Assembly (NCBI RefSeq): GCF_900105175.1
Contig: NZ_LT629771.1
Location: 1,798,001-1,862,000, forward strand
Direction of reading: 5' to 3'
Origin: Jiangella sp. DSM 45060
GTDB lineage: Bacteria > Actinomycetota > Actinomycetes > Jiangellales > Jiangellaceae
DNA length: 64,000 nt
Shown: positions 1 to 8,312 of the stretch, one piece after another
Layout of the letters: every line of letters begins with the position of its first letter
Position numbering within the stretch: position 1 is the first letter of the stretch
Position numbers and translations under genes: made by a program
The notes under the pieces: generated by a model
What the model was told of the DNA's origin: nothing
What the model saw: only the letters and a program-made list of their open reading frames with translations
The model's database searches: none

Positions 1-417
1 CAGACCGACGTGCTCCAGCAGCTCGCGGGTCTTCCGCCGGATCTCGGCGTCGGTGGCCTTCGAGTGCAGCCGGATCGGCTCGGCGATCTGCGCGCCGATG
101 CGCTGGACGGCGTTCAGCGAGTGCATGGCGCCCTGGAAGACGATCGACGCGCCGGCCCAGCGCACCGCACGCAGCCGCCCCCAGCCCATCGTCAGGATGT
201 CCTCACCATCGAAACGGATTTCACCGGTATAACGGGCGGACTTCGGCAGTAGCCGCAGCAGCGCCAGCGCCATCGTCGACTTGCCGCAGCCGGACTCGCC
301 GGCCAGCCCGAGCTTCTGGCCGGCCTCCAGCGCGAACGACACGCCCCGGACGGCCGGCACGTCGCCGCCGGCGGTCCGGTAGGTCACGGCCAGGTCCTCG
401 ACCTCCAGCAGGGCCAT
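1..417 (-). CDS. Peptide-type ABC transporter ATP-binding protein (partial)
   Basis: ATPase subunit of an Opp/Dpp-type importer; it would power the two permeases encoded just upstream on the same strand. The window edge cuts the gene, leaving about 139 N-terminal residues. Walker A GESGCGKST lies at residues 40-48 and the Q-loop glutamine at about 95 in VFQGAMHS. The ATG at 417 shares one base with the permease stop (TGATG), so translation is coupled. Signature motif and Walker B are outside the window. Family assignment is secure; the substrate is inferred from the operon only. Confidence 0.93.
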   Translation of the reverse strand, partial: MALLEVEDLAVTYRTAGGDVPAVRGVSFALEAGQKLGLAGESGCGKSTMALALLRLLPKSARYTGEIRFDGEDILTMGWGRLRAVRWAGASIVFQGAMHSLNAVQRIGAQIAEPIRLHSKATDAEIRRKTRELLEHVGL

Positions 418-1301
418 CAGCGGCGCTCCCTCAGCTTCGGGTTCAGTACGCCCTCGATGGCGCGGCCGACCAGCGTGAACGCGAGCACGACCAGCACGAT
501 CGCGATGCCCGGCGGCAGGATGTACCACCACATGCGGGAGCTGACGGCGCCGACGTCGCGAGCCGCCTGGATGGTCGCGCCCCACGACGCGGTCGTCGGG
601 TCGCCCAGCCCCAGGAACGCGAACGTCGACTCCAGCAGGATCGCCTCGCCGACCATCAGCGTCGTCTGCGCCAGCACGATCGGCATCACGTTCGGCAGCA
701 CATGGTTCATCATGACGTGCGTGTGCCCGCCGCCGAGCCCTCGGGCGCGCTCGATGTACGGGCGCGCCTCGACGGCGAGCGCCTGCGCCCGCACCAGCCG
801 CGCCGTCGTCGGCCAGGACGTCACCCCGATCGCGACGATGATCGTGGTCAGGCTGCGGCCCAGGACTGCGGCCAGTACCACGCCCAGGACCAGCGTCGGC
901 ATGACGAGGAACCAGTCGGTCACCCGCATCAGCAGGCTGGAGCCCCAGCCGCCGAAGTGGCCGGCCAGGATCCCGAACAGGGTGCCGAACGCGATCGAGA
1001 TGAACGTCGCCCAGAACCCGACGGTCAGCGAGACCCGCGAGCCCCAGATGATCAGGTCGACCATCGACCGGCCGGATCGGTCCGTGCCCAGCGGAAAGTC
1101 GGCGCTGGGCCCCTCCAGCGGCGACCCGGGCGGACGGGTGACGCTGAGCGCGTTGTCCGGGGTCAGCACCGGCGCCAGCAGTGCCGTCAGCACGAACAGC
1201 GCCAGCACCACCAGGCCGAAGACGCCGGCCCGGTTCTGCCGGTACGACGCCCAGAACCGCGCGGCCGTCCGCCGCCGCCGCGCCCACACCAGCGCGTTCA
1301 C
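417..1301 (-). CDS. ABC transporter permease, DppC/OppC family
   Basis: Second membrane subunit of the peptide-type importer, 294 residues. After a short basic N-terminus there is a first membrane helix, a periplasmic loop and then the five-helix transport domain. The EAA-type coupling loop is around HVLPNVMPIVLAQ and ends in the typical FLGLGDPTTASWG stretch. The GTG at 1301 is chosen because it overlaps the upstream permease stop as GTGA; the reading frame stays open upstream but only as antisense-like sequence. The C-terminus of this family is normal here. Substrate specificity cannot be read from the permease. Confidence 0.93.
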   Translation of the reverse strand: MNALVWARRRRTAARFWASYRQNRAGVFGLVVLALFVLTALLAPVLTPDNALSVTRPPGSPLEGPSADFPLGTDRSGRSMVDLIIWGSRVSLTVGFWATFISIAFGTLFGILAGHFGGWGSSLLMRVTDWFLVMPTLVLGVVLAAVLGRSLTTIIVAIGVTSWPTTARLVRAQALAVEARPYIERARGLGGGHTHVMMNHVLPNVMPIVLAQTTLMVGEAILLESTFAFLGLGDPTTASWGATIQAARDVGAVSSRMWWYILPPGIAIVLVVLAFTLVGRAIEGVLNPKLRERR

Positions 1302-2332
1302 GGCCGCACCCGCGGATCGAGGACGGGGTAGAGCAGGTCGGCGACCAGGTTCATGAGGATCACCGCCGCGGAGAAGACGATGAACAGCCCCTGCACGAGC
1401 GGCAGGTCCGGGACCGACAGCCCGGAGTAGAACAGCTGGCCCAGGCCCGGCCAGCTGAAGATCGTCTCGACCAGCACCGCGCCGAAGACGACGAAGCCGA
1501 GCTTCACGAAGATCAGCGTGACGGTCGGCAGCAGCGCGTTCGGGACGGCGTGCCGGCGGCGCACGATGACATCGCGCAGGCCCTTCGCGCGCGCCGTCAC
1601 GATGTAGTCGCTGCCCATCTCGTCCAGCAGCGACGACCGCATGATCATCAGGTACTGCGCGTACACCACCGCCACCAGCGTGACCAGCGGCAGCACCATG
1701 TGGTGCGCGATGTCGGGGATGCGTTCCCAGCCCTCGACGCCGGTGCTCTCCATGCCGCTGGTCGGAAACCAGCCGAGGGTGGAGGCGAAGATCACGATGA
1801 GGATCAGGCCGAGCCAGAAGCTCGGCACCGACCACAGCGTCAGCGCGACGCCGGTGTTGACGCGGTCGCTGAGTCCGCCGTGGTTCCACGCGCCGCGGAC
1901 ACCGAGCCACAGCCCGAGCGCCGCCGAGATCACCACGCTGGTGCCGACCAGCAACACCGTCGGCCACAGCCGATCGGCGATGAGGTCGGTGACCGGCCGG
2001 TTGAACTGGAACGACTCGCCGAAGTCCAGCCGCAGCACACCCGTCAGGTAGGACCAGAACTGCTCGGCCACCGACTTGTCCAGGCCGAAGTCGCGGCGCA
2101 GCTGCTCCTGCTGCTCGATGCTGACCGGACGGCCGTGCGTCATCGTCCGCACCGGGTCGCCCGGGACGATGCGGAACAGGAAGAAGCTGGTCAGGATGAC
2201 GGCGAAGAGCGAGATCAGCGACCCGCCGAGCTTCTGGCCGTAGTACCGGAGCTTGCGCCGGACACCGGACCGGTCCCGCACGCTCTGCGCGAGCTGCGGG
2301 ACCGGCGCGGTCGGCAGTGCCGAATCAGCCAT
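1298..2332 (-). CDS. ABC transporter permease, DppB/OppB family
   Basis: First membrane subunit of the same importer, 344 residues. A basic N-terminus (about 25 residues) precedes the first helix (LISLFAVILTSFFLF); the IVPGDPV motif after it is typical of DppB proteins. The coupling loop is RRHAVPNALLPTVTL followed by FSWPGLGQLFYSG, the usual DppB ending of that region. The start lies 7 bases after the binding-protein stop, and the stop overlaps the next permease start by four bases, so the genes form one minus-strand operon: binding protein, DppB, DppC, ATPase. Confidence 0.94.
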   Translation of the reverse strand: MADSALPTAPVPQLAQSVRDRSGVRRKLRYYGQKLGGSLISLFAVILTSFFLFRIVPGDPVRTMTHGRPVSIEQQEQLRRDFGLDKSVAEQFWSYLTGVLRLDFGESFQFNRPVTDLIADRLWPTVLLVGTSVVISAALGLWLGVRGAWNHGGLSDRVNTGVALTLWSVPSFWLGLILIVIFASTLGWFPTSGMESTGVEGWERIPDIAHHMVLPLVTLVAVVYAQYLMIMRSSLLDEMGSDYIVTARAKGLRDVIVRRRHAVPNALLPTVTLIFVKLGFVVFGAVLVETIFSWPGLGQLFYSGLSVPDLPLVQGLFIVFSAAVILMNLVADLLYPVLDPRVRP

Positions 2333-2339
2333 CGGGCTC

Positions 2340-4259
2340 CTATTCGCGGTCGTCGGCGGTCGAGCCGCGACGCCGGAGCAGGAGGACGATCAGGCCGAGG
2401 ACCACCACGGCCGCGGCGACGATGCCGACGATCAGCCCGGTGTTCGAGCCGCCGTCGTCGCTGCCGCCGTCATCGGACCCGCCGGCGGCGGCGTCGTCCT
2501 CCTCACCGACGGGGACCGCGGACCACCAGCTCCAGTAGCCGTCCTGGCCGTAGTAGTTGCCACCCGGGTCCGGCTGCGGGGTCATCGAGGCGATGACGTC
2601 GCTGCGGTAGGCCTCGAGCGCGTCGGCGTAGCCCCACACGACGAAGATGTTGTCGTCATAGAGCGTCTGCTGCATCTCCTTGACGATCTCCGCCCGGGCT
2701 TCGACGTCGAGCTCGGACAGCTGCTCGGCGTAGAGCTGGTCGTAGGTGTCGTTGCAGTAGTACGCGTCGGACAGGTACGGCCCGCCGAGCTCCGTCGGCA
2801 GCCCACTGCACAGGTTGATCGACAGCACGTAGTTCGGGTCCGGGTTGACGTTCCAGCCGGTGGTCAGGATGTCGTAGGTGCCCTCGTCGAGCAGCGAGCC
2901 GACCTCGGAGACCGGCTCGACCCGCAGTTCCATGCCGGCCTCGCGGGCCCATTCGGCCATCATCTCGGCGGCCTGGATGTACTGCGGGTTGTCGCCGTGC
3001 ACGTTGAAGCGGAACGACAGCGGCCGCCCGTCCGGGCCGACGCGGATGCCGTCGCCGCCGGGCGCGTAGCCGGCCTCGTCGAGCAGCCGGTTCGCCTCGT
3101 CGATGTCGAACGCGGTCGCCTCGTCCTCCGACGGTTCCCAGTGGAATGTGTCGTAGCGCGACGGGATGTAGCCGCCGTTGGCCTCGCCCAGGCCGCCGTA
3201 CGCGACCTCGTAGATGGCGTCGCGGTCGATCGTGTGCACCAGCGCCTCGCGGACGACGGGGTCCTGCAGCGCCGGGTGGCCGTCGCCGAACGGGGTGCCG
3301 TCCTGCAGCCGGGCGCCGGGGTTCAGGGTGATGGCCTGGAACCGCTTGCCCTTGGCGGCATTGACGGTGATGTTCTCCTCGCTCTGCAACGCCTGGTACT
3401 GCGCCGGCGTCAGGTTGAAGACGAAGTCGACCTCGCCGCTTCGCAACGCCTCGACCTGCGCGTCGGGGTCGTCGATGTACCGCAGGATCAGCTGGTCGAA
3501 CTTCGGCTCGCCGCGCCAGTAGTCGGGGTTCGCCTCGAGCGTGATCGACACGTTCGGCTCGTACGCGGTGAGGATGAACGGCCCGCTGCCGACGATCGGG
3601 AACTCGGTGTCGTTGTTGAACGCCCCGAAGTCGTCGACCTGCGACCAGATGTGCTCCGGCAGGATCGGCACGTCCAGCGCGAGCATCGTCACCTGCGGCT
3701 CGTTGAGGACGATCTCGACGGTCTGCTCGTCGGTGGCGGTGACTGACGCGAAGTTCTCGACGAAGTTGCCGTTCGCCTCGGCGGCGGCCGGGTCCGTCAT
3801 CATCGTGTTGAACGTCCACGCGACGTCCTCGGCGGTGACGGGCTCGCCGTCGGTCCATGTGGCGTCCTCGCGGATGTGGTACGTCCAGGTGAGGCCGTCC
3901 TCGGAGGTGTCCCACGACTCCGCCAGCGCCGGGATCGTCTCACCGGTCTTCGGGTCATAGTTGGTGAGGAAGTCGTACATCCAGCGGCCGATGTTGGTCG
4001 TGAGCAGCCGCACCGCGATGAACGGGCTCAGCGAGTCGACCTCCTGCGCCACGGCGATCGTCAACGACGTCGCCTCCGCGTCGTCGGTCGCCTCCTCGGT
4101 GGCGGCGTTCGCGGGTAGCCCGGCCGCCGCCAGCCCGGACACGGCCAGCCCGGCCGCCGCGATGCCGGCGGCGAACCTCGCCACCCGCCCTCGACGGCCC
4201 GATGCTCGCTCGGAGTGCTGCGTCCGGTGCGTTCGGACGCGGGGAACGGATGTCGCCAT
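2340..4259 (-). CDS. Family 5 ABC substrate-binding protein with C-terminal membrane anchor
   Basis: Extracytoplasmic solute-binding protein (SBP_bac_5, peptide/nickel class), 639 residues. An Arg-rich N-terminus is followed by a hydrophobic signal segment at about residues 29-50 ending in PANAA; there is no lipobox cysteine. The SBP_bac_5 body follows with family features such as ALAESWDTSEDGLTWTYHIR. The end is unusual: an Asp/Gly/Ser spacer, one hydrophobic helix (GLIVGIVAAAVVVLGLIVL) and Arg residues, so the protein is probably held by a C-terminal membrane helix. ATG 4259 is preferred because GAGG lies 8 bases upstream; an in-frame ATG at 4274 overlaps that site. Confidence 0.92.
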   Translation of the reverse strand: MATSVPRVRTHRTQHSERASGRRGRVARFAAGIAAAGLAVSGLAAAGLPANAATEEATDDAEATSLTIAVAQEVDSLSPFIAVRLLTTNIGRWMYDFLTNYDPKTGETIPALAESWDTSEDGLTWTYHIREDATWTDGEPVTAEDVAWTFNTMMTDPAAAEANGNFVENFASVTATDEQTVEIVLNEPQVTMLALDVPILPEHIWSQVDDFGAFNNDTEFPIVGSGPFILTAYEPNVSITLEANPDYWRGEPKFDQLILRYIDDPDAQVEALRSGEVDFVFNLTPAQYQALQSEENITVNAAKGKRFQAITLNPGARLQDGTPFGDGHPALQDPVVREALVHTIDRDAIYEVAYGGLGEANGGYIPSRYDTFHWEPSEDEATAFDIDEANRLLDEAGYAPGGDGIRVGPDGRPLSFRFNVHGDNPQYIQAAEMMAEWAREAGMELRVEPVSEVGSLLDEGTYDILTTGWNVNPDPNYVLSINLCSGLPTELGGPYLSDAYYCNDTYDQLYAEQLSELDVEARAEIVKEMQQTLYDDNIFVVWGYADALEAYRSDVIASMTPQPDPGGNYYGQDGYWSWWSAVPVGEEDDAAAGGSDDGGSDDGGSNTGLIVGIVAAAVVVLGLIVLLLRRRGSTADDRE

Positions 4260-4297
4260 GGGGGTACCTCGCATTCGACACGCAGAGAGTCGCGCCA

Positions 4298-4323
4298 GTA
4301 GACCTATTGGCCGGTTGGTCTAC
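4298..4323. promoter_or_regulatory. Candidate operator/promoter region of the ABC operon
   Basis: A perfect 7-bp inverted repeat, GTAGACC and GGTCTAC separated by 12 bases, lies 39-64 bases upstream of the binding-protein start. On the minus strand TTGACG (4342-4347) is followed 18 bases later by TAGACC inside the repeat, a plausible -35/-10 pair. The right arm also contains TGGTCTACCA, which resembles GntR-type half-sites. No adjacent regulator gene is visible. Confidence 0.4.
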
Positions 4324-4724
4324 CACTGGCCCCGATGTGACGTCAATGGTCTGGACCTCTGGTGCGAGCGAATGTCCTGCGGTCTTTGCGGGATCGAGAC
4401 CGAACGGCAGATCTTCCCGTGACGCTGGAAACATTCAGGACATTCGACTGCTTGACGCGGAAACAGCTGGAAACGGGCGCGTTTGTAGGGTTCCTGCCGC
4501 CTTGCCGTGCCCAGCCGGCCGCCGGCCGCATCCCGGCGGGCTTCGGCCGGGCACCGTGCCCGTGCCGCGCCGCTGAGGCGGGTGCGGCGGACAAGCAGAC
4601 AGCGGCCAGCGCACCGGGACAAGCGGTGGGGCCGATGGCCAAACCTCCAGGCGGAGCCCGCGGAGTCGGCAGCCCGCGACGAGCGGCAAGCGGGCGGCAC
4701 CTTCTGCGGCTCGAGGTTGTCGGT
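4324..4724. other. Intergenic stretch upstream of the ABC operon
   Basis: About 400 bases between the ABC operon control region and the insertion sequence. I see no convincing gene: the open frames here lack a start with a ribosome binding site and do not resemble a protein family. The last 17 bases before the insertion sequence (4716-4732) belong to a dispersed repeat. Confidence 0.6.
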
Positions 4725-4732
4725 GCCCGCCC
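4716..4732. repeat. Left fragment of dispersed repeat interrupted by the IS
   Basis: The 17 bases starting GTTGTCGGTG and ending GCCCGCCC match the same stretch at 15649-15665 and 15819-15835. In those intact copies the next bases are GTAGGGTGGGCCCC, which here occur only at 6163, on the far side of the insertion sequence. The last eight bases (GCCCGCCC, 4725-4732) are the target duplication. Confidence 0.85.
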
Positions 4733-6154
4733 GGTGACGTCCCGCTGAGAGGTGGAGTTCTTCGACCACTGTGCGGGGTCAGTGGGTTAGATCATGCCGT
4801 CATGAGTTCGGGTTTGGCCACCTCCTTGGTGGTGGGTGTGGTGAGTAGCGCCATGGAGGCTTCGGAGAGGTAGCGGCGTTCGGCGGCGACCTGCCATTCA
4901 TCGTGGGCCTCCACCAGGACAGCGCCGGCCAGGCGGAGCAGGGCGGCGGGGTTGGGGAACACTCCGACGACGTCGGTGCGGCGTTTGACCTCCTTGTTCA
5001 GCCGTTCCAGCGGGTTGGTGGACCAGATCTTCTTCCAGTGACTGATCGGGAACGCGGTGAACGCGAGGAGATCGTCGCTGGCGTCGCGCAGCATCTGTTC
5101 GACCTTGGGTAGTTGCCGGCCGAGCATGGTGGCGATGACGTCGAACTGCTCGTGCACGTGCTCGGCGTCGGGCTGGGCGAAGATCGTGCGGATCGCCGCG
5201 GCCACCATCTCGGCGTTGCCCTTGGGGACCTGGGCGAGCACGTTGCGTAGGAAGTGCACCCGGCAGCGCTGCCAGGCCGCCCCGAGCAGGACCGAGGCGA
5301 TGGCGTGCTTGAGGCCGGTGTGGGCGTCGGAGATGACCAGCTGGACACCGCCCAGCCCGCGGGCCTTCAACGAGCGCAGGAACGCGGTCCAGAACGCGCC
5401 GTCCTCGCTGTCACCGACGTCGAATCCGAGCACCTCGCGGCGCCCGTCGGCGGTGACGCCGGTGGCGATGACCACCGCCTGGGACACCACGCGGCGGTTC
5501 ACCCGAGCCTTGCAGTAGGTGGCGTCGAGGAACACGTACGGATAGGCCTGATCGGCCAGCGACCGGTCCCGGAAGCTGGAGACCTCGGCGTCGAGGTCGG
5601 CGCAGATCCGCGACACCTCCGACTTGGAGATCCCGCTGTCCGCGCCCAGCGCCTTGACCAGGTCGTCGACCTTGCGGGTCGACACCCCGTGCAGGTAGGC
5701 CTCCATGATCACGGCGAACAACGCCTGGTCGACTCGGCGGCGCCGCTCCAACAGGGAGGGGAAGAACGACCCGGTGCGCAACTTGGGAATGCGCAACTCC
5801 AGATCCCCGGCCGTGGTCGACAGGGTCCGCGGTCGCGAGCCGTTGCGGTGCGCGGTCCGATCCGCGCTGCGTTCCCACGGACCGGCGCCGATCACCGCCG
5901 TCGCCTCGGCCTCGATCAACGCCTGATACATCGCCTGCGCCGCGGTGCGAACCCGATCGTCCACGTCAGCGGCCCGCATCGCCTCGAGCACCTCAAGTAG
6001 GGCAGCATGGTCCAAGGCCATCGTGCGTTCGTGTCCTCTCGTGAGAATCCCTAGTCAGGTCTCACTGACCGTCGCACGATGGCCGCCCTACGCCACCGTC
6101 GACACGACGACGCTCAAGCGGGCCGGGAACTCCACCACGCCAAGGGACGTCACC
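4733..6154 (-). mobile_element. IS256-family insertion sequence, complete
   Basis: A 1422-bp element. The left end begins GGTGACGTCCC (4733-4743) and has GGTGGAGTTC at 4751-4760; the right end shows the inverted copies GAACTCCACC (6127-6136) and GGGACGTCACC (6144-6154) at the same offsets, giving about 28-bp imperfect terminal inverted repeats with a mismatched centre. GCCCGCCC flanks both sides (4725-4732 and 6155-6162) as an 8-bp direct target duplication, the size known for IS256. One transposase gene fills the interior. The intact gene, paired ends and perfect duplication indicate a recent insertion. Confidence 0.93.
4792..6021 (-). CDS. IS256-family (Mutator-type) transposase
   Basis: DDE transposase of 409 residues, a full length for the family. 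The N-terminus is helical; the region EATAVIGAGPWERSADRTAH followed by NGSRPRTLSTTAG is the classic conserved start of IS256 proteins. Catalytic aspartates are likely D166 (VFLDATYCKARV) and D232 (VISDAHTGLK); the glutamate lies in NPLERLNKEVKRR around residues 338-343. The conserved RCRVHFLRN segment is at about 251-259. No frameshift or internal stop, so it could be active. Its gene is the only one in the element and is transcribed toward the ABC operon. Confidence 0.97.
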   Translation of the reverse strand: MALDHAALLEVLEAMRAADVDDRVRTAAQAMYQALIEAEATAVIGAGPWERSADRTAHRNGSRPRTLSTTAGDLELRIPKLRTGSFFPSLLERRRRVDQALFAVIMEAYLHGVSTRKVDDLVKALGADSGISKSEVSRICADLDAEVSSFRDRSLADQAYPYVFLDATYCKARVNRRVVSQAVVIATGVTADGRREVLGFDVGDSEDGAFWTAFLRSLKARGLGGVQLVISDAHTGLKHAIASVLLGAAWQRCRVHFLRNVLAQVPKGNAEMVAAAIRTIFAQPDAEHVHEQFDVIATMLGRQLPKVEQMLRDASDDLLAFTAFPISHWKKIWSTNPLERLNKEVKRRTDVVGVFPNPAALLRLAGAVLVEAHDEWQVAAERRYLSEASMALLTTPTTKEVAKPELMTA

Positions 6155-6205
6155 GCCCGCCCGTAGGGTGGGCCCCACCCGGGCCGGGAGGGGTCTACCT
6201 ACCAC
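6155..6205. repeat. Right fragment of the IS-interrupted dispersed repeat
   Basis: Begins with the second target-duplication copy GCCCGCCC and continues into GTAGGGTGGGCCCC, then CCGGGCCGGGAGGGG and ACCTACCAC, matching 15658-15704 and 15828-15874. GTAGG and CCTAC with GGCCCC/GGGGTC between them can fold into a hairpin of about 13 pairs with two G-T wobbles and one bulge. Confidence 0.85.
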
Positions 6206-6274
6206 CGCGCGACGCGACGCTCGAGCAGCGCCGTCGTGAACTCGCGCCGCTTCCACCTTCGCTCGGCTTCGCGC

Positions 6275-6328
6275 CATGATCGTCCAGGTTTCGGGGCGCG
6301 ATAGCACCACCACACCTGGATGATCATG
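6275..6328. repeat. Long near-perfect inverted repeat
   Basis: CATGATCGTCCAGGT (6275-6289) and ACCTGGATGATCATG (6314-6328) are reverse complements at 14 of 15 positions with a 24-base loop. It lies in non-coding DNA between the insertion sequence and the minisatellite. It is not followed by a T-tract, so it is more likely a mobile palindromic element than a terminator. Confidence 0.75.
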
Positions 6329-6335
6329 GCACTGG

Positions 6336-6790
6336 GGGCGGCCAGCGGACGGCGACCCGGAGCGGAGCCGGTAGCCACACCCGAAGCAGCAGTGAGCGGC
6401 CAGCGGGCCTGGACCACCAGCGGAGCCGGTGCCGAACCCGACGCGGCCCGTGAGCGGCCAGCGGGCCTGGACCACCAGCGGAGTCGGTAGCCGGAACACC
6501 ACCCACGGCCCGTGAGCGGCCAGCGGGCCAGGAGCCCAGCGGAGTCGGTAGCCGGACCACCACCCACGGCCAGTGAGCGGCCAGCGGGCCAGGAGCCCAG
6601 CGGAGTCGGTAGCCGGAACACCACCCACGGCCCGTGAGCGGCCAGCGGGCCAGGAGCCCAGCGGAGTCGGTAGCCGGAACACCACCCACGGCCCGTGAGC
6701 GGCCAGTGCGCCGGGACCAGCAGCGAAGTCGGTAGCCGGAACCCACCCAGCAAGGGCGAGCGGCCAGCGGATCAAGACCACAGCGAGCAG
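6336..6790. repeat. 61-bp minisatellite, about eight units
   Basis: Units open with GAGCGGCCAGCGG and run through GGAGTCGGTAGCCGGAAC and CACCCACGGCCCGT. Unit starts are near 6336 (degenerate), 6394, 6452, 6514, 6575, 6636, 6697 and 6758; the central four are 61 bp apart and nearly identical, the outer ones more diverged. Because 61 is not a multiple of three, the long open frames across it are not coding. There are no unique spacers, so it is not a CRISPR array. Confidence 0.9.
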
Positions 6791-7106
6791 GGAAGCCGGG
6801 CCCATTGTCCGGCCGGCCCCCTGACGCTGCTTTCACGGGGGCGCGGGCGGCCGGGTCAAGCGGTCACGCGTCGCGCGAAGCGCCAAACGGTCCGCTTGAG
6901 GCGGCCACCCGCGCCCCCGACCATGGAGAGCAGCAGGGGGCTGGCCCCACGCGGCAGACCCAGCCAACGCGAGCCCGGCCAACCGAGAACCGGCGACCGA
7001 TCGCAAGGGCGCCCGGCGGAGGGGCCAGTCGAGGCGGCCGGCGGAGAGCGACCGGCCGGAGCAGCACGATCACCGTCCTCTCAGGTTCGCCGTGGAGAAT
7101 GGGTCC
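6791..7106. other. Leader region of dxr with an inverted repeat
   Basis: No gene is visible between the minisatellite and dxr. TCAAGCGG (6856-6863) and CCGCTTGA (6892-6899) form a perfect 8-bp inverted repeat with a 28-base loop, flanked on both sides by GGCGGCC. It could be an RNA structure or terminator remnant; no T-tract follows. I could not identify a clear promoter for dxr. Confidence 0.4.
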
Positions 7107-8312
7107 ATGCCAAGCGTCCGCGACGTCGTCATCCTGGGCTCGACCGGGTCGGTGGGCACGCAGGCCATCGACGTCATCAGGCGGAACGCGGACAGGTTGC
7201 GGGTCACCGGGCTGGCGGCGGGCGGGTCCGATCCGGGGCAGCTGGCAAGGCAGGCGCTGGAGCTGGGCGCCGAGACCGTGGCCGTGGCGAAGGCGGGCGC
7301 CGCCGAGGACCTGCTGCTCGCTTTCTACCAAGAGGCGAGGAGCAGCGGCTTCGAGGCCGGCCAGTATCGCGTCCCCAAGGTCCTCGCCGGCCCCGACGCG
7401 GCGGCGGAGCTGGCGGCCACGCAAGAGGCCGACGTGGTGCTGAACGCGATCACGGGGTCGATCGGCCTCGCGCCGACCCTCGCCGCGCTGGACGCCGGGC
7501 GGACGCTGGCGCTGGCGAACAAGGAGTCGCTCATCGCGGGCGGGCCGCTGGTCAAGGCAAGGGCCGAGAAGGGCCAGATCGTCCCCGTCGACAGCGAGCA
7601 CAGCGCGCTCGCCCAGTGCCTGCGCTCCGGCAGCCCCAGCGAGGTGCGCAAGCTCGTCCTGACGGCGAGCGGCGGCCCGTTCAGAGGACGGACCCGAGAA
7701 GAGCAGGAACACGTCACCCCCGAACAGGCGCTCGCGCACCCGACGTGGAGCATGGGCCCGGTCGTCACCATCAACTCCGCGAACCTGGTCAACAAGGGCC
7801 TGGAGCTGATCGAGGCGCACCTGCTCTTCGACGTCCCGTTCGACGCCATCGAGGTGGTGGTGCACCCGCAGTCGATCGTGCACTCGATGGTCGAGTTCAT
7901 CGACGGGTCGACGATCGCGCAGGCGAGCCCGCCCGACATGCGCATCCCGATCGCCCTCGCCCTGTCCTGGCCCGGGCGCGTCACCGACGCCGCGCCGGCG
8001 TGCGACTGGACGAAGGCGTCGACGTGGGAGTTCGAGCCGCTCGACAACGAGGCGTTCCCGGCGGTCGAGCTGGCCAGATCGGCCGGTATGAGGGGCGGCC
8101 TGGCCCCGGCCGTCTACAACGCCGCGAACGAGGAATGCCTGGCCGCGTTCGTCGCCGGCCGGCTGCCGTTCGTGGGCATCGTCGACACCATCGACCGTAT
8201 CCTTGACGAGTACGGTGGTGGTGACGCACGCAGCGTCGACGACGTGGCGGCCGCGGAGCACTGGGCCAGGGCCCGGGCGCGCGAGCTCGCCGGATCGGAA
8301 GAGGAACACTGA
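7107..8312 (+). CDS. dxr: 1-deoxy-D-xylulose 5-phosphate reductoisomerase
   Basis: Second step of the MEP isoprenoid pathway: converts DXP to 2-C-methyl-D-erythritol 4-phosphate with NADPH and a divalent metal, in the cytoplasm. The N-terminal nucleotide-binding motif is GSTGSVGTQ. Active-site segments are [12 protein letters not shown], the ASGGPFRG loop, and [16 protein letters not shown] followed by [12 protein letters not shown]; all look intact. Length 401 residues is normal. ATG 7107 is chosen because GGAG at 7094-7097 sits 9 bases upstream; the in-frame GTG at 7092 overlaps that site. The stop shares one base with the protease start. ispG follows two genes later. Confidence 0.97.
   Translation: MPSVRDVVILGSTGSVGTQAIDVIRRNADRLRVTGLAAGGSDPGQLARQALELGAETVAVAKAGAAEDLLLAFYQEARSSGFEAGQYRVPKVLAGPDAAAELAATQEADVVLNAITGSIGLAPTLAALDAGRTLALANKESLIAGGPLVKARAEKGQIVPVDSEHSALAQCLRSGSPSEVRKLVLTASGGPFRGRTREEQEHVTPEQALAHPTWSMGPVVTINSANLVNKGLELIEAHLLFDVPFDAIEVVVHPQSIVHSMVEFIDGSTIAQASPPDMRIPIALALSWPGRVTDAAPACDWTKASTWEFEPLDNEAFPAVELARSAGMRGGLAPAVYNAANEECLAAFVAGRLPFVGIVDTIDRILDEYGGGDARSVDDVAAAEHWARARARELAGSEEEH

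Noticed and set aside
2253..3746. A 497-codon plus-strand frame opposite the binding protein
   Set aside because: Antisense to a clearly recognised SBP_bac_5 gene with no start signal.
4320..4769. Small frames in the gap before the insertion sequence
   Set aside because: Several overlapping frames on both strands, none with a ribosome binding site or a recognisable motif; one runs into the IS end.
6336..6790. CRISPR array
   Set aside because: Whole 61-bp units repeat; there are no unique spacers and no cas genes.
6062..6836. Open frames through the 61-bp array, with repeated peptides
   Set aside because: The 61-bp period shifts the reading frame every unit; repeated peptides arise from the DNA repeat.
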